A stretch of 64,000 nucleotides of DNA from Sesamum alatum. Taxonomy: Eukaryota > Streptophyta > Magnoliopsida > Lamiales > Pedaliaceae. How positions within the stretch are numbered: position 1 is the stretch's first letter; each line of letters begins with the position of its first letter. Shown here piece after piece: positions 8,353 to 21,176 of the stretch. The notes beneath the pieces were generated by a model. The model made no database searches. It worked only from the letters and a program-made list of their open reading frames with translations, and had not been told where the DNA came from. The DNA lies in the NCBI GenBank assembly GCA_034509735.1, contig JACGWO010000002.1, positions 50,899,115 to 50,963,114 of the forward strand. The letters run 5' to 3'. The translations under genes and the position numbers were made by a program.

Positions 8353-10020
8353 ATAGTTTGTTTGAACAATTATCTAAGAAGCAATTTGTCGATTTATTTA
8401 GAGGATATTTTATGAATATTTCCCATCAATGATATACTAATATTAATAAAATGAGTTAACTATCCTTCTTCTTTTAGAAAAGAAGAAAAACGGTGAGAGC
8501 AAATTACAATGGTTAAGCTTCTTTGGTAATTCAAATTTTGAAAAAAAAAAATAAAGAAAAGAAAAGGTGAAAAGGGCAAAATGGTAAACTTGTCAGCCCT
8601 GTACAAACCTAAGACCTTCATGCTCTAGCATTTGGATTTTAACTTCCTTCTCTAAAAATATAAGACTGATTTGATCACGGGCAAATACCATCGATGGTCC
8701 TTTAAGTTTTTGTTTTGTACCATTTTAGTCCCTAATCTTTAATTTATGGATTTAAAGTCCCTATTGTTTAAATTACGTTCCACTCTAGTCTTTTGAGTGA
8801 TTTTCAATGAAAAGTTAAGGGTAGAATTGTCAATACATCATACAAGCTATCAAATAAAATATTTTTAGTGGGGAATTAAGTTTTTAAAATATTTAATAAA
8901 ATTAAATATTATGAGAAAGTTATAAAAATTTTCAGAAACTCCAAACAGTTAGTATTATGGAAAAAAAATCCAAATTAGAAAAAGTAATATTTCTTAATAT
9001 TGAAAATATTCACATAATTAAATATATTAGGACTAGTTCAACGGTTTATTTTAAAAAATTTAAGAAGAATGAAATATTAAGTAGAAATATTATAAAATGG
9101 TATGGCGATTTATAAAACCATTGAAAAGTTTACTACAAATTTTGAAACAAAAGATAATGAACTGCAACAGTAAAAAAATGTTTGTTTGTGTTTTCATTTT
9201 CAGTTTTAGTATATCAAGAAGCAAATGGCCCTTAGTGTATTTTCTGTATTAAATTACTAAATTAAATTTTATTTGAAATATTAGAATTTTTCAACTTTTT
9301 TGTTTTTTAATATTGTTTGAACTAAACTATCTAATTCTACAATTAGTTTGAATGATCTCCAATTACCATAGTTTTCCCTCTATTCAAGTGTAACTTTTAA
9401 AATTGAAATTTTTACCCTAATAAATATAAACATTAGGTTATGCAAACAATCATTCATCAAATATCAATGAGCAGCAAAAGTATTTATCAATTAAAATAGC
9501 TTTACAAATATTAATTATTAACAATTTAAAAAATATTTATCCTTTTTTTTTGTCTATCTCCTTTTATTTTCTAATTGGCCACTGTGGCAGCATTGTATTC
9601 ATATAATTAAACAGATACGATACAAATTTTGAAAATAAAATTAATATATGATTAAAAGCAGAACAAGTTATTAAAATGAGTAAAAGTGAGGGATAAATAT
9701 GATAGTGTATTGGGGTTAAAAGATTACACAAATCATTTGAAATAAATAAATAATTATATTGGTATAAATATATATGGATATAATTGGTATTTTACAATTT
9801 GATGTTACGGTGTCACAAATTGCCTAATGTGAGTAAGAAGCGACTTTTTTTTTTTTTTTTATATTAGTACTAGCGGTTGTGGCACGTCGTTCCTGCATGC
9901 ATATAATAACTATTCTTTCACGCTTTTAATTGTATTATTATAAATAAAAGCAAAATATAAATCAATACATCACATCAAAAAAAAAAAGAAAAAAAGAAAA
10001 TTAATTTGTCAATTAATGTA
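8353..10020. other. AT-rich intergenic DNA with transposon-end fragments
   Basis: No gene is seen. Around 8679 a GGGCAAATACCATCGATGGT motif with following AGTCCC words resembles the end of a Mutator-like element, without a partner I can define. 9440-9590 is the weakly preserved left part of duplication block 2 (compare 4560-4690). Confidence 0.4.
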
Positions 10021-10301
10021 AAATTTAGAAGTTAAATGAGTTCGTTATATTATTGATTGAAGGAAATTTTTTACTTTACAAAAAAAATGGTGTAGCGGTG
10101 TCATTAACAGTCGTTTGTGAGTGTGGACTGTGGAGTGCATTTTCTTTTATATTAGTATAGAAATATAATATTTGAAAGTTAAATATGTTAATTATATTAT
10201 CAGTTGAAGGACTTTTTTAACTTTACAAAAAAATGGTGTAACGGTGTCATTAATCGTCGTTTGTGAGTGTAGAATGCCTTTTCTTTTATATTAGTATAGA
10301 T
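10021..10301. repeat. 140-bp direct tandem repeat, two units
   Basis: Units 10021-10160 and 10161-10301 share GTTAAAT, TTGAAGGA, ACTTTACAAAAAAA, ATGGTGTA-CGGTGTCATTAA, CGTTTGTGAGTGT and the end TTTTATATTAGTATAGA. The same 3' end occurs at 46670-46690, and a variant at 9859-9870, so it belongs to a dispersed family. No coding capacity. Confidence 0.75.
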
Positions 10302-10320
10302 AAATATAGATTACCTCTTT

Positions 10321-10710
10321 ATGTCTCCTTCCCTTTTTACCTAATTATTTGATGATAATTGATACTGCTTCTTTATGACTTTCATCAATTCATTTCTTGA
10401 TCTTTTTGCCAAACTTCTTGATTAGTAATGGCTTTCTGTATATTTGACTTGATTAGTGAAATTAAAATGAGGTATTAGTGCTAAACGCGCAATTAAGTAT
10501 GCAGAAATTAAGCTTACATAACTAATGGGGTTGATGTTTCTCCAAGATTGTATAATTGCAGGTTCCCAGTTACTAAATAATATGATTAGTTTTGGATTAA
10601 GATATTTAGTTGATTTGTTCATGCATAATTTGACGGCACAAAATGGAAAAGTGCGTAGAGTCTCAAATGCACAAGTTGAGCTAACAAATGTTTTAGTTAG
10701 CGAATGAGAA
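10321..10710. repeat. Segmental duplication, block 2 (pairs with 4711-5000 and 5769-5903)
   Basis: Continuous here but split by an insertion in block 1, so this copy shows the pre-insertion arrangement. It lies downstream of the second ATL copy just as block 1 lies downstream of the first. Confidence 0.8.
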
Positions 10711-11700
10711 TTAGATGGCAAAATTGTAAACTTAGTCCGGTAGATAGGTTTATTTAAAAAATAATCCTATATTTTATAGGATTTTAAAAATAAATTATCG
10801 AAGTGAAGGCGAAATAATTGCACAATTGATTATATTCATCTTCTACCTTTAAAACATAATGATAGAAGGTACGTGAGAAGCACGTCCCCGTTAGTCGGTT
10901 GAAGAGAAGGAAAAAGAGTTGCACAAAATTGTGAACTTAATCTTGTAGGATAAGAAAATTTAAAGAATACTTATGTGCTTTACGAATTTTTAAAATAGTC
11001 CCATCTTTTGTTAAAATTGACACACCTTAATGTGTTGTTAAAGAAGAAAAGAATTAGGAGTCACATTTTAGCACCAGTTGCAAATGAAACAATTACATCA
11101 AGCAATAAAGATATTTCTTATCTTAATGTAAGAATATAGAAACTATACTTTTGGATTGCAAATTTTGTGTTTCTGCATTTCTAACTATTGTTATTTTTTC
11201 TTTGTTGAAGCACATGGAACCAGTTATAACGATTCCAATTCCACATGTGACAATACTTCCACCACCTATTTTTGAATTTGTACAACCAATCTTGGACCTA
11301 TATTGTTGTCAAGGGTCGGGATAAGGGTACCTCCTCCATTTAACTACACTCCTGCAAATACTCAGTCATTATAAATTGACATAGTCCAAACTTTAGTTCC
11401 AGTTTTAATGAAGGGTTGCAAGAAATTTGTCGCCACATCCAACTTGAGTGATACAGTTGTTGTTGGAGCAAGCCATAAGACCAATTAGGATTTAGAGAGA
11501 AAGAAGAAGATACAACCCTAGATCCCTTAATGACTCCAAATTGAAGACTGAAGTAACCAAATCGTTCGACAAGCCACATTTCACCTCATTCCGCCAATTT
11601 TAATGGAAGGTAAGACTATTTTAAAAAGTTTGGAAAGCACATGTCTATTTTTTAAATTAGTTCAGCCTGTGGGATTAAGTTTGCAATTTTGTTTGAGTCT
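10711..11700. repeat. Degenerate Mutator-like repeat fragments
   Basis: At 10717 a GGCAAAATTGTAAACTTAGT end appears, and at 11667-11692 the opposite end (GGGATTAAGTTTGCAATTTTG). Both match the terminal repeat of the well-preserved element at 45850-46649. A third, internal copy of the same end lies near 10920. They may be one old element or nested fragments; the interior does not fold well. No gene is supported in between. Confidence 0.35.
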
Positions 11701-12234
11701 TTTTCTTTCCCTTCAATCGGTTATTGGGGACGTGCAGTGTTATGCTTTAAAGGTAAAAGATAAAAACAACCAACTGTGCAATTATTTTGTCCTCACTTCG
11801 CAAATTTCAACAAAAGGTAAGATTATTTTTAAAAATCCGTAAAGCCATAAACCAATCATAGTTCAATTTACGAACTCTTGAGACCATGTAATCTGAAATT
11901 TGGTTCTTAGAACTTTTGAATTTTTCTCATAATATCGTTCGGTCTTCTTACTAATGGGACAACGGCCTAATAGTTAGAATTGAGATTATCGAATAATATA
12001 AATGCAAGAAAATCAAAACATAAATTAAATTATCGATTTATATAAGCGTACGCATCAATATATAGAAGAAGTAAATGTTCTTAATTAGGCTATCAAATTT
12101 AGGTATACATCTCTTTTTTCCTTTTAAATACTAAGATTACAAAAAGAAAAAGAAAAAAGCGTTATTGACATTTGAAGATTAGGCAAAAGTGCAGAAACTC
12201 TATCACGATTCTCAAGATTTGCATTTTAATTACC
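11701..12234. other. Intergenic DNA 3' of the MYB gene
   Basis: No gene is seen. The part next to 12234 is the presumed 3' untranslated region of the MYB gene; I see no certain poly(A) signal. Confidence 0.4.
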
Positions 12235-13014
12235 CTACGGGGCTTTTTGGGTCTGCGACTCAAACCCAGGCCCAGGCCCAGGCCCAGGCCCAGATCCAAG
12301 CCCACCTTGAGCCCGTAACTTGTCAAAGTAGTTTCGAACCTCTTGTGCTACCATCCTCTGCATGATCGTCACCAGACACGTGTCTCCAATCTTCACCGTC
12401 TCCTCCTCTGCCTTTTTAACCAAATCCTCTGTCATCTTTTCCTCACCCGCTGGTGATTTTATCACTTCCCCTCCCGGCGGCAAAAGCGTCAAAGTGAGCC
12501 CATCAGGCCCACAAAGGCCCAAGCCCATCTCCCCGTCCTCCAAATTCTCATCCCCACTGTAACTGCTCTGCTCCGTCGACACACGCGAACACTGCCTCTT
12601 CAACCCCGACTCCGACGACCCGCTCCCCGACTCATCCGAACTCCGCCGCCTCTCCACGCCGTCAGAATTCCGCTTTCTTCTGAGCGTGGAATTCCAATGA
12701 TTCTTAATAGCGTTGTCAGTCCGGCCAGGCAAGATACGGGCGATGGTGGCCCATCTGTTCCCGTGCAGGGCATGCGCCTGTAGAATGAGGGCGTCCTCCG
12801 CCGCCGTGAAGGGGCGGTGCTGCACGGTGGGGCTGAGCTGATTGCACCAGCGCAATCGGCAGGATTTACCGGAGCGACCAGGAATGGCGCTGCTGATGAG
12901 GGACCAGTTGCGGGGGCCGTGCTCCTCCACAAGCTTTATGAGAGCAGCATCTTCTTGAGGGTTCCAAGAGCCTTTAATCTTCTGTCCACCGCCGGCGTCG
13001 CCATTAACGTCCAT
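12235..13014 (-). CDS. R2R3-MYB transcription factor, MYB44/MYB73-like
   Basis: One uninterrupted exon of 259 codons. R2 occupies about residues 14-60 (Trp 17, 37, 56) and R3 about 66-111 (Phe 69, Trp 88, Trp 107). The words [18 protein letters not shown] and [14 protein letters not shown] are those of the MYB44/70/73/77 group (subgroup 22), which is also intronless. An EAR-type repression motif LTLTL is at 173-177, and a late helix ([13 protein letters not shown], 218-230) matches the conserved C-terminal segment of this group. It is expected to be a nuclear DNA-binding factor acting in ABA, auxin or stress signalling. The C-terminus ends in a Gly-Pro repeat (241-250) encoded by a 6-base microsatellite. 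The classical subgroup motif is not clear, so the exact paralog is open. Confidence 0.88.
   Translation of the reverse strand: MDVNGDAGGGQKIKGSWNPQEDAALIKLVEEHGPRNWSLISSAIPGRSGKSCRLRWCNQLSPTVQHRPFTAAEDALILQAHALHGNRWATIARILPGRTDNAIKNHWNSTLRRKRNSDGVERRRSSDESGSGSSESGLKRQCSRVSTEQSSYSGDENLEDGEMGLGLCGPDGLTLTLLPPGGEVIKSPAGEEKMTEDLVKKAEEETVKIGDTCLVTIMQRMVAQEVRNYFDKLRAQGGLGSGPGPGPGPGFESQTQKAP
12262..12292 (-). repeat. 6-bp microsatellite inside the MYB gene
   Basis: About five copies of GGGCCT/GGCCCA-type units (CCCAGG on the plus strand) encode the alternating Gly-Pro stretch near the C-terminus. In-frame length changes would alter only the number of Gly-Pro pairs. Confidence 0.8.
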
Positions 13015-13054
13015 ATCTGTGTGTCTCTACAGGTATACGTATAGAAGAGATGTG

Positions 13055-13062
13055 TATATATA
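13055..13062 (-). promoter_or_regulatory. Candidate TATA box of the MYB gene
   Basis: TATATATA on the minus strand, 41 bp upstream of the ATG. That would leave only a very short leader, so another start site is possible. Confidence 0.35.
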
Positions 13063-14489
13063 GAAGAGGGTAATTGTAACTGTTGGGGGATGGGGAGTTG
13101 TTGGCATGAACCTGAAACTGCTCGCAAATTGGCGAAACCACTTCGATTTTGTTGGTTAATCAGTTTCGTGTGCATGTCCGCAATCCTATTTCTCTTTTTT
13201 TCATTTCTTTTTTCTTATATCGGAAAATGCGAAGGACGTTAAGGAGAACGGTTGAGATTACGACCCACAAACTGTGGCAGTTAACCTTTTTAGTATTTTT
13301 CAACTCTTCCTTCTCAACTACTTCTCATTTGCATACTACTTCTCAACCCCCCTCCCTCCCTCTATTATGTTAAGGTTCCAAAAAAAAAAGGTTGAAGCTT
13401 TATGAACATGGTCGAGTTTAAGGTTGAAGTTTTATCAACATATTCGAGACGTGTGGATAATTATCTTATTTTTTATGAGTTGTTTAATTTTTTTTTATTA
13501 TTTTTTATTATATTAATGTATATTCATTGAATCGAAGTTCAATTAAATTGAAAAAAACAAGAAATCATAAAAAAGATTAATTAGGTAAGTGGTTGGTAGG
13601 AGGCGGGCTGCAAACTGTGTTTGCAGTTAGGCATAGACATATGGGATGTATGGCATTCAAATGGGGCCGTTGCAACTGATACAAAAGTTTCTGCACCATT
13701 TTCCATTATTATATTTTAATCATTTCTCATAAAAATATCCTTTCATTTTTTGTTACAAAAGTAATTTTTCTTAAGTTGCATTTGAATTGATGAATTTGGG
13801 TTTGAAAAAATGATTTCTAAGAAAAATAATTTGAAATACATTCATATTCAACAAAATAGAATTTAAAATTAAAATGAAATGATTTTAATCATTTGAATTT
13901 AAAATTATCCAAACAAATTCAGAGAATTCGTTATCAAAGATTCAATCTAAATGCAAAGTAAATGCTCCAACAATGCTTACATGCATAAAAAACATGAGAA
14001 TCCAAAATTGAGATTACTAGTGTCTGTCGTCTCAGCTAGTTGAAGAGGCATCACCTCTCTCTCTTTCTCTTTCTCTTTCTCTTTCTCTCTCTTACATTGC
14101 AGGAGAAGTTCTAGCTTCAAATTAGGATAGGAAAGAACTCAACAGATTGACCAAAAACTTTTATAACCAAAAAAAAAAAAAAAAAAGGAGATTTTATAAT
14201 TTCCATGTAGAACTGGGAGGTCTTATAATTTTGAAAGATAAATGGGGGAATTGGTCATTTAGCATTCTGGGCGAAGATATAAGTGTACGAAACACTACAA
14301 AAAATGCACATTTCACCAAGCTAAGTTTAGTTTATTGAAGCAACTAATGCTAATACATACATGAAAATTGCAGCTAAGGGGAAAGAAAAGCATACATGGC
14401 ACCAGATAATCCAATGATACCTTGCAATTCCTGTAGATATGGCCATAGAAGGTTGCTCCGAAGACGAAAAGCCATACACATCCACCGAA
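13063..14489. other. Intergenic DNA between MYB and the plastid protein gene
   Basis: The MYB promoter side and the 3' side of the next gene. A CTTTCT-type microsatellite lies at about 14055-14095, and there is an A run at 14168-14185. No gene is supported. Confidence 0.5.
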
Positions 14490-16387
14490 TTAGTATTCAT
14501 TGAAATGAATAGCACCAACTTTCCACACTATATACGTTGTAGCGAACATAACCGAGCTAATAAACACAAACGAAAATATGACGAGGAAAACGTCCATGCC
14601 CCCTGGGAGATTGATAGTCCAGCCCTGCTTTGGCAACCCTCTTTTGCTGTCATCAAACAAATTCGTAGGCGCTTCAGGAAGGCCGGGGCGCTTTTTCCCC
14701 TTATCGGATTCTTGTAGGGCCTCTAGCAATTTGCTCCCGAGCTGTGGTTTAGATGGCTTTGACTCTGTGTAGCGGCCAAGTACCCTGGCTGCCCTGAGTC
14801 TCTCTCGTGCTGTTAAGGGGGACTTTTTCAAGGTCGGTTTTGAATTGGCTGACCCATTAGGTGCTTCAGAAACCTGAGGTTTCGACCCAACTTCAGCACC
14901 CGCTTGAACTTTGTCATCTGTGGCTGAAGAATTTACGTCAGAGATTTCAGCTGGGGACCCATCATCAGAATATGAGCCTTCGATTGTTTTAGAGTCCTTA
15001 TCAGTAGTTTCTGTGGCAACATTATCACCACCAGTAGCTGAAAGGTGGAATCTTGATCTTCTTCCTTCTGTACATTGTCTTAATCCGACTATTCCTGAGG
15101 GCGAATTAATAGAAGGGACCTTCAGTAGTAATATCCTATCATTAGTCTGCTTGACCTGCTGGTACTTGGCCTGCAACATGTGTACACCAAGAAAAATCAG
15201 TCGGTATAGCAGCTCATAGTCAATGAGTCGCCTTTTAAAATCTCTATATGGAAATATATAAATGAGTCACTACAAATGAAGCTGAGTTTCTTGATGCATG
15301 TCCATAGATTGTTGGACGCGCATTTATGCCGGTTGCGCTGGTTTATCTGTTTCTGAAAGCCCCAGTTTAACACCAAGCATTGTAGATCATCTAAATTGAA
15401 AGCATTAGCCAGAAACATACAAGCAACAGTAACCTACTTGAGTCTTACGTACCCAATCTATACAGCCAAGCCACAAATAACATACTCTCAAGAATCTGAA
15501 AAGAAAACAGAGTACTGCAAGACCTACCACATAACTAACTTAACAAGAAAATGCTAAATCAGTTAGGAGATACACTCCATATTTACCAGAGTGAATCTCC
15601 AACTGAGTGTACTCAAAGAGTTTTAAGTTCCTGTTGTCACCCGTGCTACGAGCTACTCGGCTTTTCTTGTGTTCTTTGGGAGCCCAGGCCAATTTTGACC
15701 TACTATACAATCTTCTAAGGCTTCAAAAACTACTCACATCATTCTTTTCAAGTATGGTAGACTTAAGACATCATCCTTTTGCAGTATTTGAGCATTATCC
15801 TCTAAAAAGACAAACACCTTTCCAACTTCTTTGCTTATTGAGGTCATATAGATAGATGCCCATATGAAATTCTTGAGTAGTCAAAACACACAAGGGGATC
15901 ATATATATATATATATATGCCATCATATATATATATATATATATATGCCATAATGAGTTGAAGCTTTGTTTAGGTATTTCTGGAATTATTATGTCTCTTC
16001 ACTTCAATCCCTGATTTTTTTTTCAATCTGTTGAGCACATATAAAGTTTCAACCGAGACATACAGACCAAAACACAAAGGGGCACAAATGATCTGAGTAT
16101 TGAAAGGCAAAGCCAGTGAATTAGTGGAGCATCTACTGCTGCTAGGTCTAGATGACACAACGAAACTCAAATGGGCAAAGAACGATCTTCTTATACTTCA
16201 ACCCAAAGTGAGAAAAACTAAACAAAACAACGAGCATAATCAACAGAGGAAAACTAAACTAAACAACGAGCATAATCAACAGAATCCTGTGACACAACAC
16301 ACACACACACACATAGTGGAATTGGAGGAAGAGAAGGAAACTTACAGTGGGGGTAAAGGTGATGACTGAATTCAAAGAAACAGCCAT
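14490..16387 (-). CDS. Predicted plastid membrane protein of unknown function (2 exons)
   Basis: Exon 1 is 16346-16387 (ATG at 16387, donor ACT/GTAAGT) and exon 2 is 14490-15170 (acceptor TTGCAG/GCC). Both junctions are in phase 0, giving 240 aa. The N-terminus (MAVSLNSVITFTPT, then Ser/Lys/Arg-rich with few acids) looks like a chloroplast transit peptide. An acidic, Ser-rich middle follows, then a conserved-looking basic part (TARERLRAARVLGRYTESK), the words LPEAPTNLFDDSKRG, and one C-terminal membrane helix (about MDVFLVIFSFVFISSVMFATT) before the end at NEY. The motif set reads like a conserved land-plant protein that I cannot name. An internal ATG at 15179 lies in the intron and is rejected as the start. 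No function is claimed. Confidence 0.75.
15899..15948. repeat. Two adjacent (AT)n arrays in the intron
   Basis: Two AT dinucleotide arrays, each followed by GCCAT, lie inside the 1.2 kb intron of the plastid protein gene. They look like a duplicated microsatellite. Confidence 0.8.
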
Positions 16388-17433
16388 TAAAGAGTTTCAA
16401 GATTGTGTTGTGGAAGAGCGAATCATTCAAACTGTCTCTCTCTCTGAGGAGGAAGAAGAGAGACGAGAAGCGGTTGAGTAAATGGATGGTCCAGGCTGAT
16501 TCTCATCCCAACTCACTCTCATCTCCTAACCTATCTCTCATTTTATCATTGATGATGCTCTTTTTAATTTCTTCATTTCGGATTGGACCTTCTAAATTTT
16601 AACCTAAATATTATATAAATCCTAATATTCGATTCTTTTATTTCTTATTTATCTATTTTATTGAAACTCATAATTTACTCTTGTATTTTAAAATTAATCG
16701 TTGCTTTACAATGTCACATATAAAATATGTCTGATATTTTTTTCTATTGTATCAATTATCAATATAATATTTTACTCAAATTAAATTTAAAAAATGAAAC
16801 TTCGTAGAATATTTTTTATATTGATAATGACAATTATATATACATTCAACACAAATACTAATATGTTATTTCTATTTTAATTAACAATAAACTTAAATAA
16901 AATGAGAATAAATTCAATTTTTTAATACATGTCATTAATTGCATAGAATTAATTTTTTAAATGAATTTAATTGAATATTTAATTCAATTACCTGAACTAA
17001 GAAGTTAAAAAACATATTTTATATTATAATATAATGGTATAAAAATTACCAGTTTATATTTATAAAATAATTTTTTCTTTATAATAGTGTAGAATAGATG
17101 TAGATATTACGGAATAAAGAGGAGACACAATTCTATCCAGTTCTTTTAATGTCCATTACCAACGGGCAATGTCATTATAATTTTTCAAAAAGTAAAAATA
17201 CTTTTAATTAGATCGTAATATCAAGAAGTGTTAATATAATTTTGCTCTGCTTTTGGAGCAATATTGACTAAGTTAGATACAAGTTTTTGCATAGGTCTCT
17301 ACCAATCCCTTAAATAACCAAAAAAAAAAGTCCTTTTTATCCTATAGAACTTGAATCATGTTAGCCTAGTCCTTGTGTTAACAAATTTGAGGTATGGCCT
17401 ATGTTAAGTGCAAGACAACCATCCCCTTTATGA
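16388..17433. other. Intergenic DNA between the plastid protein gene and ALG11
   Basis: 16388-16470 is the pyrimidine-rich (minus strand) leader of the plastid protein gene. The rest is AT-rich without a gene. 17361-17433 is presumed ALG11 3' untranslated sequence. Confidence 0.5.
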
Positions 17434-20353
17434 TCATCTTGGATTATGAAACACAACTGGTCGAACAGCAGCCTTAAAATCTTGATAGAATCTTTGCTCT
17501 GAGAACTTTGAGGCTCGTTTCCTCGCAGCTGCAGCCATCTCCAGCCGCTCGGATTCAGGCATTTTAATGATCCGGAGGATGGCATCTGCATACTCTTGCA
17601 CATTTTGCGCAAGAAATCCTGTTTGCATCCCATCTTCTGGTAATACAATGTCCATCTTTGGGCCCGCGGAATTATGAGCTGAAAAATCAACGAAATTTTA
17701 CTATGAATGTGACAAATTCAAGGCTCGTTCCGTGAAAGATATAGCGAGAATATTACAAGGATGGAATAGTGGACGGACCAATTGGTATGGCACCGGAAGC
17801 CATGTATTCGACCACACTGATCCCAAAGTGCTCGTCTATCATGGAATGAATTCCCGCTGCAGCACCACCTAGTAGACGCACCAGCTCACTGGGGGGAAAA
17901 GAAAAGGAGGAATGTAAAAACAGGGTAAATAGCACACTTATAGAGTACATAACATGCAGTGGAAGTAAACAATTTGAAAAAACTACATGCCTGATGGAGG
18001 TGATAAAGGAAAGAGTAGAGATGTACGAGCTACAGTAATTTTTAAAACGTAGAAAGAAGGCCGTGGCTGAAGGTCCAACAGCAGCTACCAAGGAAGGATA
18101 GAATATGCTATAATCTCGAACATCTCCAATATTTTGGCAAAGTAGAAAAGCATTTGACAATGACACGTGCAGAAAAATAATTGACATGCAACCAATCCTG
18201 GTAAGCAAGCTCAAAAAGCAAATCAGACCAACCTAATTCTTTCAACGATAAAACAAGAATATGCTTGTGCCGATTAAATACACACACGCATGAAAGACTA
18301 TGCAAATTTCCGGCAACATGATCAGAATTTTCCTGTTTATGACATTATATTCAGAAGGTTGGAGTTTATAATATTATTTGCTCAGACTCTCAGCATATGA
18401 TGGTCATTAATTAGAACATCTCCCAGAGCATGTTTTCACTTGTAAACAGTCAAAAAAATATAATAGGATAGGATAGGATTAAGTCCGAACTATATATACG
18501 GAGAAATGCTAGAAACCTGTAGGGTACATTTTCGTGGAACTCCACATTATTGTCCACATTCAGCTCCCTAGCATGGTCCTTCAAGCATTGCAATCTTTTC
18601 TTATCTGCTTCATTTCTGCAACTGCCCACAAATTGGAGCTTAGGTCTTGGTAGGTCTGCTTCCAAATCCTTTATGGCAACTGCAAATGCCTCAAGTTGAA
18701 GGCTATGCGCCTGGAAAAATAAAAAGCATCGAATTAAGTTCTATCTTATCAAATTTTTGACAGATAAAGAAATGAAATGATTGCATAAGCATGGATACCT
18801 TGATCTCATAAAAGGCTCACCTTCTCCGGACGAAACTGAGCCACAGAAATTATCTTTGGTGGGTTCATTGACCTTTCTAATGGTAGCTCCTATTAGGAAG
18901 CCAAATGTCAGCATTACAGTAGCAGGAAGAGATTCTTCCAGATAGACCAAAACCGGCACCAGTCACATAAATCAAAATATCTGATGTTTTCCACAAAAAG
19001 AAAAAAACAGTAACATTGGCTATTTTTCTGTTCCTCCATATGCCAAAGAAGGATCCTAATCCTAATGTACAGAAGGTGATTTAGGGACAAACTTAAATTA
19101 CGAATGCTCCCCATTTCTTTCCTTCAAATAATCTTACCTCCCCTGTTTCCCCTCCCTTTATTTCCTAATGATTATAGTGTGTACTCAACAGGCAAATTCT
19201 TGGAGGAGAAAGAATGATGATATACAAATTGAATCACTCAAATAATTGGATATCAACATACAGAAGATAAACTGTAAAATACAAACCTGAAGACCGGAAG
19301 TGTCACAGGGAGGATAGACCAGCTTAATACGAGCTGAAATCCCCCAAAGCTTCTGAATATGAGACTGTGTCCACGACGAATTAACCATTGCAACGTGTGC
19401 ACAAGAGCCTACAATTCCGTACATCAAGCTGAAAAGCTTATAATAGACAGCTTTGCACTGAGAGAAGAAGACACTACCAAAGAGAAAATTCTGTTAGTTT
19501 CATTAATGGATTTCAAGAAGAGCTAAAGTAATACAAGTATGAAACTTTACTCACTCGTTTCTTAAGTTCACAATTTCTTAATATCGTTAAACATCCTGTG
19601 CGAAAATCACAATAGATATCATAAAAGAAACAATATCTCCATGACATTCTTCTTGATTAGACAAATTGGTTGGTGTAAACTGGAGATGAAAAGGAATGAT
19701 AGGTTGAGATTTTCTCTGGACTTTTCACATTTAGAGGTTAACAGTGGATTCTTCATGGGGCACATTGTATGTGTCTATATATATATATATTCTTTCCTTC
19801 TAATAACTGTAATAGGTTATACACAACCTACCAAGGGAGGCATACACCAACCACAATATAAGTCAAGTTTCACAAATAAATCAACATCACAACATGTCAA
19901 ATATCTTGTCAACGCAAGAACTGAGAAGCTTGATTCAGGAGGTTTCAGTGACAAGTCATAATACCTCTTAGCAATCACAGCATCGTTATTGTACATAGAA
20001 CTCCGTGTCTGAACCCGTGATAGCATGTCTAAACTAATTGTTGGGTAATGTGTGTAGGAAAGAACTTTACATCCAAACATGCGCGCGGCAGGATATGTAA
20101 AAGCATATCCGCTGGTATCAAAATAATATGCAGGAGTAAATTTGCACAGAGCTTCCCATGAGAGGTACACTGATCCAAGACTTTGTCCAATCATAGTGAA
20201 TCGAGGATATGTAGTTTCTTCAACCCATTTCCTCTTATACAGATGTACTACCTGCTAAAGCAAATCACAACCGTAAAACCTAGAAAACAAACTTCTGGCT
20301 ATAATCTTGTAAACTTAAACTTGGATGACCTGAATATAAACAAGAAAAATGAA

Positions 20354-20388
<35 letters not shown>

Positions 20389-21176
20389 ACAGCATAAAAT
20401 CACTCTCCACAAACCCATAAAAAGAACCATACCTCTCTGCCCGTTATCAAAAATTGTAGCATTAGAAAAGAGCACCAAAAGTTCCCTAAGACGTGCTAAT
20501 GATTACTAAGTACGCCAAACACCTGTGGTCTTCCAATCCAGTCTAAGAGAGACAACAAAGAAACACATCCAAAAACCAGAACTTTCTAACAATTTGATGA
20601 TCATTTGCCATTCACATTATACATATTACCTTCACTATCTATCTTCTACCTGTATGCATATCCAAACCAATGGACAACAATGCTATCAGCTATCAAATTT
20701 TCCAAATTGAAACAAAACATTCTCATTCACTTAAGTCCATTCCAGCACTTCATATACGCATAAACTCAAACCACTGCAAGCCCTAACACACACTCAAAAC
20801 ATCTCCCCCGTAAAAAAAAAAAAAAAAAAAAAGAAAAACATGATTATGTCAACAGTAATTGAAGACTAAATACCTTCGGAAGGCGGATCAATTCGACACC
20901 GAAGTTATCATGCGCTCGAGCGGCGAGAGATTGAGGAGAGCTGTCGTGGTCGCCAGTGTAGATGACGCAATCAAGATCCGGAGACTCCTCTTGGACGGCT
21001 TTGACTGCGCACCAAAGAACACGCTCTCCGCCGCCGCCATTGGTGAATGGGTGGAAGAATCCCACCGCTCTTTTCCTGCTTCTCCGGCAATGAAATACAG
21101 CGGAGACAACTCTGATGAGAAACGCGATCACTAGGGTTGCTAGAGGCAAAGCTAAGAGGAAGAGCCTTGACGCCAT
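17434..21176 (-). CDS. ALG11: ALG11, GDP-Man:Man3GlcNAc2-PP-dolichol alpha-1,2-mannosyltransferase
   Basis: Seven exons, in order: 20874-21176, 19965-20251, 19287-19473, 18821-18889, 18517-18710, 17779-17888 and 17434-17678. They sum to 1395 bases and close in frame as 464 aa, the usual plant ALG11 length. All introns are GT-AG. An N-terminal membrane helix lies at about residues 4-27. GGGGERVLW (47-55) is the donor-site glycine loop of this GT4 family. The EHFGISVVE segment carries the E-x7-E pair (E366, E374), and [11 protein letters not shown] follows. The enzyme adds the fourth and fifth mannoses to the dolichol-linked N-glycan precursor on the cytosolic face of the ER. The Arabidopsis ortholog is LEW3. 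An in-frame ATG 57 bases upstream (21233) is rejected because the 464-aa form matches the family. Frames on the plus strand here are shadows. Confidence 0.93.
20358..20385. repeat. (AT)n microsatellite in ALG11 intron 1
   Basis: About 14 AT dinucleotides within the first ALG11 intron, followed by GTATAC. An A run at 20813-20832 lies near the donor of the same intron. Confidence 0.8.

Noticed and set aside
11340..11842. Open frames at 11340-11579 (minus) and 11603-11842 (plus)
   Set aside because: No domain and the region overlaps degenerate transposon ends.
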